Below, piece by piece: positions 42,546 to 55,417 of a DNA stretch of 64,000 bases. The notes beneath the pieces were generated by a model, which was not told where the DNA came from, did no database searches, and saw only the letters and a list, made by a program, of their open reading frames with translations. Each line of letters begins with the position of its first letter. Position 1 is the stretch's first letter. Origin of the DNA: Candidatus Pelagibacter sp. (GTDB lineage Bacteria > Pseudomonadota > Alphaproteobacteria > Pelagibacterales > Pelagibacteraceae); assembly GCA_028226535.1 (NCBI GenBank), contig JAOJEG010000001.1, forward strand, positions 106,317 through 170,316. Direction: 5' to 3'. The position numbers and the translations under genes are program-made.

Positions 42546-44450
42546 CTAAATATTAAATTCTTTATAATCTGGAAGTTGTTTTCTATGTTGGTGACGATCA
42601 ACTATTAATTTAAATAGTTTTGTTGCCATCGGTGCTGCTGCTGAACTTCCTGAACCCCCATGCTCGACAATAATACTAACTGCATATCTTGGGTTTCTGT
42701 AAGGGCCAAATGCAACATATAAAGCATGGTCCCTTTCCTCGTAAGGTATTTGGGAAGTTTTAAGATCAAGTTCTCGTTCTCTTTTACTTATACGCTTAAC
42801 CTGAGCAGTTCCAGTTTTTCCTGCAAACTGATATTTAGGATCGTCTATTCGTGATTTATACGAAGTTCCTCTTAACTCGTTTGTGGAACTAAACATTGTT
42901 TCTTGAACAATCTTGATATTTCTTTGGTCATTATATAATGGCTCATAATTATTATTTAACTTACTATCTTGTATAGCTTTTTTAACTTGTTCAGATGTTA
43001 GTTGATTATCGTCTGTCAAAATTTTAGGTTTGATTTTATAACCACCATTTGCAATTTGTGCTGTCATTAAACAAAGTTGTATAGGAGTTGTCTGGGTATA
43101 ACCTTGACCAATTCCAGTAATTAAAGTTTCACCAAGCACCCAGCCTTTTCCGAGCTCATTTATTTTCCATTTTGTATCTGGAAATTGTCCTGCTTTTTCA
43201 TTTTCAAAATATTCTCCTAAAACTTTATTTCCTAAACCAAATTTATCAGCTGTAATTTTTAATCGATCAACGCCAAGCTTTCTTGCAATTTCATAAAAAT
43301 AAGTGTCACAAGATTGTTTCATTGCATTCTTCAAACTAACATAACCATGCCCTTTTTCTTTCCAGCAATGGAAAGTTTGGCCATGTAATTCCATTTTACC
43401 TTCACATTTAACTTTAAACTTAGTATCAATTATTCCATTTTCTAAAGCTGACAAAGCTACAATTGGTTTAATTGTTGATCCTGGGGAATAAAGCCCCGAA
43501 AGAGTTTTATTGATTAAAGGCTTTAATGGGTTATTTCTGATTAGCTGCCATTCATCTTGACTAATACCAAATAAAAAAGAATTCGGATTATAGGACGGTG
43601 AAGAATACATCGCAATCATTTCACCTGTGTAAATATCCATTACACTTATAGAGCCAGCCTTACCCTCTAATAATTCAGCTGATAATTTTTGAACTTCAGT
43701 ATCCAAAGTTATTCTTATCTTAGAGCCTTGTTTGCCTTTTTGATACTCAAGTTGATTTATTCTTTTGCCATATGCGTTAACTTCATATCTTTGAATATCA
43801 TTCACACCGATCAAGTCATTTTCTAAAGTTTTTTCTAATCCTAACTTTCCAATTTTTATTCCTGGAACAAATTTTTCTTGGATAATTTCATTTGCTAAAA
43901 TATCTTCTTCATTGGGCTGACTGACATAGCCCAATACATGTGTGTAAATATCATTAAATGGGTAATCTCTAGAAATAGTCATGACAGGTTTTACACCTAC
44001 TAATTCATAAAGATAATTATTAATTTTTAAAAACTCATCCCAGCTAAGATTTTCTGAGACAATTAAACTTTCCCATGGTTTTAATTGTTTTCTTTTTTTT
44101 TTAATTTTTTCAATCTGTTTTACATTCATGTTTAAAATAACTTTCAATCTAGATAGGATATAGTTAAAATTTTCTACTTGCTCAGGTATGATGTGTAGCT
44201 GATATACTTTCAAATTACCGGCAATAACATTTCCAAAATAATCAGTAATGTTTCCTCTTGTGGGAGGAAGTTTCCATTCTCTAATTCTATTTTTGTCTGA
44301 AAGTGTTAAATATTTCTTATTATCATTTATCTGTAATGAAAATAAACGAGCGATTAATCCACCAAATATAACTAATTTTGCAGCACCAATAATAAACATT
44401 CGTCTGTTTATGATGTCTGATTTTCTTATTCCAAAATTTCTTTTAATCAT
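42546..44450 (-). CDS. mrdA: Penicillin-binding protein 2 (transpeptidase)
   Basis: A 634-residue class B PBP with an N-terminal membrane anchor (about 19-40), a pedestal domain and the transpeptidase domain: SPGST (catalytic SxxK as STIK, about 322-325), SCD (about 378-380) and KTGTAQ (about 544-549). It crosslinks lateral peptidoglycan with RodA. It overlaps mreD by 8 bases. Confidence 0.95.
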   Translation of the reverse strand: MIKRNFGIRKSDIINRRMFIIGAAKLVIFGGLIARLFSLQINDNKKYLTLSDKNRIREWKLPPTRGNITDYFGNVIAGNLKVYQLHIIPEQVENFNYILSRLKVILNMNVKQIEKIKKKRKQLKPWESLIVSENLSWDEFLKINNYLYELVGVKPVMTISRDYPFNDIYTHVLGYVSQPNEEDILANEIIQEKFVPGIKIGKLGLEKTLENDLIGVNDIQRYEVNAYGKRINQLEYQKGKQGSKIRITLDTEVQKLSAELLEGKAGSISVMDIYTGEMIAMYSSPSYNPNSFLFGISQDEWQLIRNNPLKPLINKTLSGLYSPGSTIKPIVALSALENGIIDTKFKVKCEGKMELHGQTFHCWKEKGHGYVSLKNAMKQSCDTYFYEIARKLGVDRLKITADKFGLGNKVLGEYFENEKAGQFPDTKWKINELGKGWVLGETLITGIGQGYTQTTPIQLCLMTAQIANGGYKIKPKILTDDNQLTSEQVKKAIQDSKLNNNYEPLYNDQRNIKIVQETMFSSTNELRGTSYKSRIDDPKYQFAGKTGTAQVKRISKRERELDLKTSQIPYEERDHALYVAFGPYRNPRYAVSIIVEHGGSGSSAAAPMATKLFKLIVDRHQHRKQLPDYKEFNI

Positions 44451-44961
44451 TTGTTTGTATTGCGATTTTATTTTCTAAAATGTTAAATAAAAATAAAAAG
44501 ATTGGATATAAAATAAAAGTAAAACCTGAGTTTATTAAATACTGCATGTAATTAATTTCAATAGAAAATATAATGTCTAAACTAACAACTTGGATAGAAT
44601 TAATTAATAGAATAGTTATTAAAAATGATATCCAGTCATTAATAAAATTTGGTGTAATAGTAATATTTCTTAAATAAGCAGTTACTGAACAAATTAATAA
44701 ATAGCAAAAGCTACTAAAACCTATTGGGATTCCAACAACTACATCATTTACTATACCCGCTAAGAATATAGATCCATAACTTAAATATCTTGGATTTTTT
44801 AATGTCCAATAAAAAATTAAAATATAAACAAAATTAAATGAAAAGTATTCAATATTTAAATAATTAAAATCAATTTCATTAAATACAGATAAAAATAAAA
44901 TAAATATAGGAAAATAAAATAATAATGATTTTACAATTGTATTTTTGTTAAGCGATGACAT
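44443..44961 (-). CDS. mreD: Rod shape-determining protein MreD
   Basis: A 172-residue protein with five to six hydrophobic segments, located between mreC and mrdA as in most rod-shaped proteobacteria. Sequence conservation in MreD is low, so position and topology carry most of the weight; GIVNDVVVGIPIGFSSF matches the family core. It overlaps mreC by 1 base and mrdA by 8. Confidence 0.88.
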   Translation of the reverse strand: MSSLNKNTIVKSLLFYFPIFILFLSVFNEIDFNYLNIEYFSFNFVYILIFYWTLKNPRYLSYGSIFLAGIVNDVVVGIPIGFSSFCYLLICSVTAYLRNITITPNFINDWISFLITILLINSIQVVSLDIIFSIEINYMQYLINSGFTFILYPIFLFLFNILENKIAIQTND

Positions 44962-45818
44962 TAATTCCCGCTTCCAATTTCATAAGAAATAATTTTAACA
45001 TAATCTAACTGTCTAAAATCAGAAAAAAAACTTACTTCATTATCTTTGTTTAGATCATTAGTAATTATTTTACCTACTGGTAATCCAGGCTTAAATAATC
45101 CTCCGTATCCAGAAGTATAAACAATAATTTCATTGCTAGTTAATTTTTTTTTATACTCATCTTTAGTGTACTCAATGGTACCATAATTTTTTCCTGTTCC
45201 TGACAATACAGCGTGAATATCCATCGGTTCTAATAAAACTGGAATTTTACTGTTTAAATCTGAGAGTAGCAGCGCTCTAGAATTGGTATAATTGACCTCA
45301 ATTATTTTACCTACCAAATAACTTTTGTCTACAATCGCCATACCAATTTTGACATTATCTTTTGAACCTTTGTTTAAGATAATTGATTTTAAGTAAGGAC
45401 TATCTTTATCAACTAAAACCTTTGCATATACATCTTCTGACTGGATTGTTTCATTAATGAGTTCTCTTAATTTGTTATTCTCCAAAATTAAAAAATCATT
45501 AGAAAGTTTTTTTTCTTTTAATTTTTGAAGCTCTAATTCGTTTTTTTTATATTGATCATAAAGATTCAAATGCTCCTCTATTTTAACATTTAAATCTTTA
45601 AAATAATTTTCTGGAATAGAAACGATAAATGATGATCGATAAACAACTTCATTAATACCTATTTTAATATATTGTATTGGCTTAAAATTAAAGCTTCCTA
45701 ATACTATTACAATTAAGGATAAAAAAATAAGAGTTAAAAGTGAAAATTTTTGCTGGTAACTTTTTTTTAAAAAAGCAGATCTAATTGCAATTACAAAATC
45801 ATCTCTGCTTGAAACCAT
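44961..45818 (-). CDS. mreC: Rod shape-determining protein MreC
   Basis: A 285-residue bitopic protein: one transmembrane helix (about 27-45), a coiled coil (about 75-120) and the periplasmic beta-barrel domain (VYAKVLVDKDSPYLKSIILNKG onward). It links MreB filaments to PBP2 and RodA. It lies 5 bases after mreB and overlaps mreD. Confidence 0.93.
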   Translation of the reverse strand: MVSSRDDFVIAIRSAFLKKSYQQKFSLLTLIFLSLIVIVLGSFNFKPIQYIKIGINEVVYRSSFIVSIPENYFKDLNVKIEEHLNLYDQYKKNELELQKLKEKKLSNDFLILENNKLRELINETIQSEDVYAKVLVDKDSPYLKSIILNKGSKDNVKIGMAIVDKSYLVGKIIEVNYTNSRALLLSDLNSKIPVLLEPMDIHAVLSGTGKNYGTIEYTKDEYKKKLTSNEIIVYTSGYGGLFKPGLPVGKIITNDLNKDNEVSFFSDFRQLDYVKIISYEIGSGN

Positions 45819-45823
45819 TGATC

Positions 45824-48431
<2,608 letters not shown>

Positions 48432-48500
48432 AACTTAAATTTTTTGAAAATCTATAATACAATCTATAAGAGAGAATGCAAAATAATAAGTAAAATTAGA

Positions 48501-48522
48501 CCTAAAATCCGTCCATTTTAGG
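48501..48522 (-). terminator. Hairpin between peptide ABC operon and leuA
   Basis: CCTAAAAT (48501-48508) and ATTTTAGG (48515-48522) form an 8-bp stem with a 6-base loop, 10 bases after the ATPase stop (minus strand). It is followed by TCTAATTTTAC, a broken U-tract. It may end the peptide transporter transcript or form part of the leuA leader, about 70 bases from the leuA start. Confidence 0.5.
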
Positions 48523-48532
48523 GGTATCAAAA

Positions 48533-50215
48533 TTAATTATAAATAGACTCAATTTTAGGCATTAAGTGTAAAAGTTTTTTTGTGTAATCGTGTTGAGGTT
48601 TTAAGAATATTTCTTCAGTATTTGCAACTTCACATAATTTGCCATCTTTTAATACTCCAATTCTATCACACATCTGTCTTACTACTGGCAAGTCATGACT
48701 AATAAATAGAATAGTTAAATTTAATTGTTCTTGAAGATCTTTTAACAAGTTTAAAATTTGTGCCTGAATACTTACATCTAAAGCTGAAGTTGGCTCATCA
48801 CAAATAAGAAGTCTGGGTTGTGTAGCTAATGCTCTTGCAATAGATATTCTTTGTCTTTGACCTCCTGAAAATTCATGAGGATATCGATCTGCAGATTTTT
48901 GAGATAATTCAACAGACTCTAACAAATCATAAATATAATTATTCTTATCATTCGATGATATTAAGGGATTATGTAATTTAATTGGCTCTGAAATTATATC
49001 TTTAACTTTTAATCTTCCATTCAAGGAAGAGTATGGATCTTGAAAAATCATTTGTATTTGTTTTCGGAAATTCATCATTTCTAACTTATTCTTAATTTTA
49101 GTAATACAAACATTGTCAAAAAAAATATCCCCAGAAGATGGTTTAAATAAATTTACAATCATTTTTGCAATTGTAGATTTACCACTTCCACTTTCACCAA
49201 CTAATCCAAAAGACTCTCCTTCTTTGATTTCAAATGAAACATCATCTACTGCCATAACTGAGTTTTTTAAATTTTCAGTAAAAAAATTATCATCAAAACT
49301 TTTACTAAGATTTTCAATTTTCACTAAATCTTGATCAATAATTTCTTTTTTATTCCATCTATTTAAAATTTTTATGTTGTTGTTTTGATTATTTTTGTTC
49401 TCTTTCTCTACAATTACAAATCTAGAAATTTTTTTATTTGTTGGCGGTACTGAACTTATTAAACTTTTTGTATAAGTTTCTTTTGGTTTTGTTAGAATTT
49501 CTTTTGTTTCACCAATTTCAACTAAGTTTCCATTTTTCATCACAGCTACGCGATCTACTGTCTCTGCTATAACGCCCATATCATGAGTAATTAAAATTAC
49601 TGCAAGGTTTCTTTCTTTTGTTAATCTCTTAATTAAATCAAGTATTTGAGATTGGATTGAAACATCTAAAGCAGTTGTAGGTTCATCTGCAATTAAAAGC
49701 TCTGGCTCACAACACAAAGCAAGTGAAATTACCACTCTCTGTCTCATCCCACCTGAAAACTGATGAGGGTAATTATTAAATCTTTTTTCCGCATCTTTGA
49801 TTCCAACTTCTCTCAAAAGTTCTATTGATTTATTTTTTGCTTCATCATTGGTTAAATTAAGATGTGTTTGAATAGTTTCTATTAATTGTTCACCAATAGT
49901 AAGTATTGGATTAAGAGAGGTTTGAGGATCCTGGAATATAAGACCAATTTTTTTACCTCTATACTTAACAATATTATTAGGATCGTCATGAATATTTAAA
50001 TCTCCCAATATTACTGATCCACTTGAAACTTTACCAGGAGCATCAATTAGATTGATTATTGCATTTCCAACAGTGCTTTTTCCTGACCCAGACTCTCCAA
50101 CTAGCCCTAGGATTTCTCCTTTATTTACTTCAATATTTATATCTTTAGCCGCATAAACAGTTTCCTTTCTCATTGGATAATCAACGCTTAAATTTTTAAT
50201 TTTTAGAAAACTCAT
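48533..50215 (-). CDS. Fused double ATP-binding protein of a peptide-type ABC transporter (YejF/DppDF-like)
   Basis: Two complete ATPase halves in one chain. Each has Walker A GESGSGKST, and signatures are FSGGMRQR in the first and FSGGQRQR in the second, with Walker B ADEPTTALD and CDEPTSALD. It would power the dppBC-like permeases. I start it at the ATG at 50215, which overlaps the permease stop (ATGA), giving 560 residues; a further upstream Met at 50251 lies inside the permease gene and adds 12 unlikely residues. The C-terminal oligopeptide family tail is short. Confidence 0.92.
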   Translation of the reverse strand: MSFLKIKNLSVDYPMRKETVYAAKDINIEVNKGEILGLVGESGSGKSTVGNAIINLIDAPGKVSSGSVILGDLNIHDDPNNIVKYRGKKIGLIFQDPQTSLNPILTIGEQLIETIQTHLNLTNDEAKNKSIELLREVGIKDAEKRFNNYPHQFSGGMRQRVVISLALCCEPELLIADEPTTALDVSIQSQILDLIKRLTKERNLAVILITHDMGVIAETVDRVAVMKNGNLVEIGETKEILTKPKETYTKSLISSVPPTNKKISRFVIVEKENKNNQNNNIKILNRWNKKEIIDQDLVKIENLSKSFDDNFFTENLKNSVMAVDDVSFEIKEGESFGLVGESGSGKSTIAKMIVNLFKPSSGDIFFDNVCITKIKNKLEMMNFRKQIQMIFQDPYSSLNGRLKVKDIISEPIKLHNPLISSNDKNNYIYDLLESVELSQKSADRYPHEFSGGQRQRISIARALATQPRLLICDEPTSALDVSIQAQILNLLKDLQEQLNLTILFISHDLPVVRQMCDRIGVLKDGKLCEVANTEEIFLKPQHDYTKKLLHLMPKIESIYN

Positions 50216-51147
50216 TTTTTTAACCTTGGATTTAATGTGTCTCTCATCCAATCTCCTAATAAATTAATGGAGAAAGCTAAAATTACTAAAAATATTGCTG
50301 GAAAAAAAGTAATCCACCACTCACCAGAAAACAAAAAGTCATTACCTAATCTAATCAGTGTTCCAAGAGATGGAGTTGTAGGAGGAACTCCTACTCCTAA
50401 AAAACTTAAAGTTGACTCAGCTATGATTGCAAGTGCTAGACCAATGGTACCAATGACTAATACTGGTCTTAAAATATTTGGTAATATATGCTTAAACATT
50501 ATAATCAAATTTGAAACTCCAATTATTGTTGATGCTGAAACATAATCTTTATTTTTTTCTACAAGGGTTGCGGCTCTTGATACTCTTGCAAATTGAGGCC
50601 ACTCGGAAATACCAATTGCAAAAATTAAAACATAAATAGCCATTTCATCGTGCATCTCTCTTGAAATTAGCCCTCTTGCAATTCCATCTACAAGAAGTGC
50701 CATTAAAATACTTGGCACAGTAAGCTGAACATCAGTTAATCTCATTACTATCATTTCATATTTTCCACCAAAAAAACCAGCTGTCAATCCGAGACCAACT
50801 CCAAGTATCAAGCTAAATATGATTGCGGAAAAACCAACTATTAAGGAAATTCGAGAACCATAAAGAATAGTTGATAACATATCTCTACCTTGTCCATCTG
50901 TTCCTAAAATAAATTTTGCAATTCCATCTTCTGTCCATGATGGTGGGGTAAAAGCATCCATCAATGACAATGATGATGGATCAAAAGGATTATAGGGTGT
51001 TATAAATTCTACAAAAAAAGAACAAAAGAAAATTATCAATAAAATAATTGATGATATTATTGCTGTAGGTGATTTTATAAAGCTATGATAAATATCACTA
51101 TCCTTAATTCTTCCCCAAGTACTAATGTTATTATCCACTTGAAACAT
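50212..51147 (-). CDS. Peptide/nickel-type ABC transporter permease (DppC/OppC family)
   Basis: A 311-residue permease with an N-terminal DppC domain (one TM at about 33-55) and the BPD_transp_1 fold. The ATPase-contact EAA loop reads YVSASTIIGVSNLIIMFKHILPN (about 199-221). It overlaps dppB by 17 bases and the ATPase by 4. Together with the binding protein at 52181 it imports oligopeptides or similar cargo. Confidence 0.92.
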   Translation of the reverse strand: MFQVDNNISTWGRIKDSDIYHSFIKSPTAIISSIILLIIFFCSFFVEFITPYNPFDPSSLSLMDAFTPPSWTEDGIAKFILGTDGQGRDMLSTILYGSRISLIVGFSAIIFSLILGVGLGLTAGFFGGKYEMIVMRLTDVQLTVPSILMALLVDGIARGLISREMHDEMAIYVLIFAIGISEWPQFARVSRAATLVEKNKDYVSASTIIGVSNLIIMFKHILPNILRPVLVIGTIGLALAIIAESTLSFLGVGVPPTTPSLGTLIRLGNDFLFSGEWWITFFPAIFLVILAFSINLLGDWMRDTLNPRLKK

Positions 51148-52114
51148 CTCCTTTAACTCTAATTCTTGGATCTATAAAATAATAAAGTATATCCACAATA
51201 AAATTTATCATTACAAAAACAAAAGCAATAAATACCAAGTAAGCAGACATAATTGGAATATCAACAAACTGAACTGCTTGGATAAATAAAAACCCCATTC
51301 CTGGCCACTGGAAAACTGTTTCTGTTATAATTGAAAAAGCAATTAGTGTTCCAATATTAATTCCAGCAATAGTGATTACAGGGATCAATCCATTTTTTAA
51401 TGCATGTTTATATTTAATACTATTTTCACTAATCCCTCGAGCTCTAGCAAATTTGATATAATCTGTTTGTAAAATTTCCATCATTTCTGCTCTAACAAGT
51501 CTTATAATATATGTCATTTGAAAAAGGCTTAATGTAACAGACGGAAGTATAATTGCCTTTAATCCTGAGATCGTTAAAAATCCTGTGGTCCAAAATCCTA
51601 GGTCAACTACCTCTCCTCGCCCAAACGAAGGTAAAATTCCTAAAATAACTGCAAATAAATAGATAAACAAAATTCCTATAACAAATGTTGGTAGTGAAAC
51701 GCCAAGCAATGAAACAGCTAAGATGGCATCGCTTAAAAAACCTTTTCTATGTATCCCAGTATAAACTCCTAATAATGTTCCAGTAACCAAAGCAATTAAA
51801 GCTGAAATAACCACAAGCTCAATTGTTGCTGGTAACCTCTCTACTATTAAATCAGATACTGGTCGTCTTAATTGATATGAAATTCCAAATTCACCTTTTG
51901 AAGCATTAACAACAAATCTAGAAAATTGAACATGAATAGGGTCCATTAAGCCCAATGTTTCTCTTAATTCAGCTCTTTCTTCATCGGATGTTTCTTCTCC
52001 AACCATATTGTTTATTGGGTCTCCTACGAAATTGAATAAAGAAAAAGATACAAAGGCAACAACAAGCATCACCAAAGCAGATTGAAATAGTCTTTTAAAG
52101 AAATATTTTATCAA
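51131..52114 (-). CDS. Peptide/nickel-type ABC transporter permease (DppB/OppB family)
   Basis: A 327-residue DppB-family permease with six TM segments; DPIHVQFSRFV near residue 57 and the coupling loop DYIKFARARGISENSIKYKHALKNG are typical. It lies after a long hairpin that separates it from the binding protein gene, and overlaps the DppC gene. Confidence 0.92.
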   Translation of the reverse strand: MIKYFFKRLFQSALVMLVVAFVSFSLFNFVGDPINNMVGEETSDEERAELRETLGLMDPIHVQFSRFVVNASKGEFGISYQLRRPVSDLIVERLPATIELVVISALIALVTGTLLGVYTGIHRKGFLSDAILAVSLLGVSLPTFVIGILFIYLFAVILGILPSFGRGEVVDLGFWTTGFLTISGLKAIILPSVTLSLFQMTYIIRLVRAEMMEILQTDYIKFARARGISENSIKYKHALKNGLIPVITIAGINIGTLIAFSIITETVFQWPGMGFLFIQAVQFVDIPIMSAYLVFIAFVFVMINFIVDILYYFIDPRIRVKGDVSSG

Positions 52115-52139
52115 TTTTAGAAGAAATTATTTTTTTGAT

Positions 52140-52169
52140 ACTAGCCCTTTAAAACTTTAAAGGGCTAGT
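52140..52169 (-). terminator. Long hairpin between peptide-binding-protein gene and permease genes
   Basis: ACTAGCCCTTTAAA and TTTAAAGGGCTAGT pair almost end to end (52140-52153 with 52156-52169; the inner pairs open to leave a real loop). There is no good U-tract after it on the minus strand (ATCAAAAAAA follows), so it is more likely a 3'-end stabiliser or processing barrier than an intrinsic terminator. The placement matches the hairpins after proX and the Liv binding protein gene. Confidence 0.75.
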
Positions 52170-52180
52170 AAAAATATTAT

Positions 52181-53743
52181 TTAGTTAAAGCTAGCAGCTT
52201 TAAATAACGGTTCGTTATTTGGTCTGATAGGAACATTAACATTACTTTTTGCTGCCCAAGAAATTACTTGGTGATGTAGTGGAAGATAAGAAATATCATC
52301 CTTTACAATTTTCCAAGCGTTAGCTATTGCAGCATTCCTTTTGTCTAAATCAACTTCGCCTTCCATAACTCTTATAGCAGCGTCTACCTCTGAGTTACTA
52401 AAGTTAACTTTATTCCAGCTAGCACCACTTTCATATAAATAATGAAACACATAGTGACTATCCAGAGTAGGAACACCCCAACCAAGCATGTAGAAATCAC
52501 CTTGATTATCTTTCAGTTCTTTAAAGTGTTTACTTTTAGTTTGTGCAAATAAGTTTACGTTAACACCAATTTTACCAAGCATTCCAACAACAGCAGTACA
52601 AATTGCTTCATCATTAACATATCTGTCATTTGGACATCTTAGCTCAACATCAAAACCATTAGGATAACCTGCATCCGCTAATAGTTTTTTAGCAGCATCT
52701 ACGTCATAAGGTAATCTTTTATCAAGATCTGTAGTGTAACCATTTACACCTGGAAAAGTTATAATACCTGCTGGTTCGCTTAAACCTCTCATAACTTTTT
52801 TCTTGATCGCTTCAATATCAATTGCTTGGTAAAGAGCTTGTCTTACCTCTTTTTTCTTAAATGGATTATCTCCCGTGTTACCAGTTCTTAACTGATCAGC
52901 AGCTTGATCCATTCCTAAAAAAATTGTACGCATTTGTGCTGTGCTTTCAACTTTGTGTGAAGATGAAGATCCAATACGAGCTAAATCTTGAACTGGCGCA
53001 TCAGTAACTAAATCAATTTCCCCAGATAATAACGCTGCAACTCTAGTTGCTGCATTTTTAATTGGAAGCAATTCAATTTGTGTTACTTTTTTATCAGTCA
53101 TCTCTCCCCACCAATGCTTGTTTCTTTTGAAAACAGTTTTAGTGTTAGGCTCTCTTAAAGTAATTCTAAAAGGACCTGTTCCTAATGCATTAGTCGCTGA
53201 AAAAGTTTCTTGTCCCGCATCCCAGTTTTGTGGAGACATAGCAAAATTCTTTTCAGACCATGCTTTTGACATTATAAAAATGTTTGAAAGTTGGTTTAAA
53301 AGAATCGGATTGGGTTTGCTCGTTGTAATTTTAACCGCGTAATCACCAACAGCCTCAACTCCTGAGATTGTACTGATATATTCTTTAAAGTCAGATGTTC
53401 TTTGTTTAGCTCTTAAAATACTAAATACAACATCATCTGAAGTCATTGCAGACCCATCTGAAAACTTAACATCTTCTCTTAATGTAAAAACCCACGTGTT
53501 GGGATCAGTTGCTTTCCATTTAGTAGCTAAAGCTGGTTGAATTTTCATATCCACAGCTCTTTCAACTAATGCTTCGTATATTTGTCTTGATACTTGGGTT
53601 GTTGGACCCTCGTTTTGTGCGTGTGGATCAAGTGTTAGACTGTCTCCTTGCATTGACCATTTTATAGTTTTAGCCCATGCTGAAGAAAATCCGAATACTA
53701 GAACTACAGATAGTAGAACTCTTATAAAATTTTTGATTTTCAT
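52181..53743 (-). CDS. Peptide-type ABC transporter substrate-binding protein (family 5)
   Basis: A 520-residue SBP_bac_5 protein with a signal peptide (about 1-24, ending SSAWAK) and family blocks SMQGDSLTLDPHAQNEGPT and DVKFSDGSAMTSDDVVFS. The GAGGAAAT ribosome site precedes the ATG. Members bind di/oligopeptides, nickel or opines; the cargo is unknown. It is the first gene of its operon and separated from permeases by a long hairpin, implying excess of the binding protein. Confidence 0.92.
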   Translation of the reverse strand: MKIKNFIRVLLSVVLVFGFSSAWAKTIKWSMQGDSLTLDPHAQNEGPTTQVSRQIYEALVERAVDMKIQPALATKWKATDPNTWVFTLREDVKFSDGSAMTSDDVVFSILRAKQRTSDFKEYISTISGVEAVGDYAVKITTSKPNPILLNQLSNIFIMSKAWSEKNFAMSPQNWDAGQETFSATNALGTGPFRITLREPNTKTVFKRNKHWWGEMTDKKVTQIELLPIKNAATRVAALLSGEIDLVTDAPVQDLARIGSSSSHKVESTAQMRTIFLGMDQAADQLRTGNTGDNPFKKKEVRQALYQAIDIEAIKKKVMRGLSEPAGIITFPGVNGYTTDLDKRLPYDVDAAKKLLADAGYPNGFDVELRCPNDRYVNDEAICTAVVGMLGKIGVNVNLFAQTKSKHFKELKDNQGDFYMLGWGVPTLDSHYVFHYLYESGASWNKVNFSNSEVDAAIRVMEGEVDLDKRNAAIANAWKIVKDDISYLPLHHQVISWAAKSNVNVPIRPNNEPLFKAASFN

Positions 53744-53751
53744 TATTTCCT

Positions 53752-53775
53752 CTTTTTTAAATTTATTTAAAAAAG
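53752..53775 (-). promoter_or_regulatory. A/T-only hairpin next to the ribosome site of the peptide-binding protein
   Basis: CTTTTTTAAA (53752-53761) and TTTAAAAAAG (53766-53775) make a perfect 10-bp stem with a 4-base loop in the leader of the binding-protein gene. Its 3' end directly touches the GAGGAAAT ribosome site. It could alter ribosome access with temperature, or simply be chance in an A/T-rich leader. Confidence 0.3.
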
Positions 53776-53824
53776 TATAAGTGAAATAATAAAGTTTTTA
53801 TAGATAAAATTTTATATTTAAAAT

Positions 53825-54868
<1,044 letters not shown>

Positions 54869-55417
54869 TTAGTTAAATATTTCAGCGCCTCTTGTCATTG
54901 CAACCGCTCCAGTTCTTGAGACACTTATAAGACCGTGCGATTTTAAATTTTTTGCCATTTTGTCTATTTCTCTTCTTAGCGCTGTAATTTGAATTACAGC
55001 AGATTTATTTGTTTGATCTAATATAACTGGATTAAATTTTTTACAAGCATTTAAAGCTTTTTTAATTTTAGTTAAGTTTCCAACCACTTTAAATAACGCC
55101 ATTTCTTTAAAAATTACATTTTTATCTTCTCTTTTAAAGTTACCAACTTTGTGAACTGGAACTAGTTTTTTTAATTGCAATACAATCTGCTCAATCACTT
55201 CAGGTGTTCCAGTAGTTACAATGGTAATTCTTGATAAATTATTTTTTTGGTCAACTTCTGCTACAGCAAGGGACTCAATGTTATAACCTCTTCCAGAGAA
55301 AAGACCCACTACTCTAGATAAAACACTTGCTTCATTATCAACCCAAACAACAATTATATGGGTTTCTAATTTACTAACTTTAGTTGGGGTGCTGTATGCT
55401 GATTTAGATTTTGACAT
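54869..55417 (-). CDS. ilvH: Acetolactate synthase small (regulatory) subunit
   Basis: A 182-residue regulatory subunit with the N-terminal ACT domain (HIIVVWVDNEASVLSRVVGLFSGRGYNIESL near 21-51) that binds valine, and the C-terminal domain. It starts right after ilvB and is followed by ilvC. It activates the catalytic subunit and confers feedback inhibition. Confidence 0.94.
   Translation of the reverse strand: MSKSKSAYSTPTKVSKLETHIIVVWVDNEASVLSRVVGLFSGRGYNIESLAVAEVDQKNNLSRITIVTTGTPEVIEQIVLQLKKLVPVHKVGNFKREDKNVIFKEMALFKVVGNLTKIKKALNACKKFNPVILDQTNKSAVIQITALRREIDKMAKNLKSHGLISVSRTGAVAMTRGAEIFN

Noticed and set aside
50215..50251. Longer start (ATG 50251) for the fused ATPase
   Set aside because: The 12 extra residues lie inside the permease gene; the ATG at 50215 overlaps the permease stop as ATGA, as other gene pairs here do.
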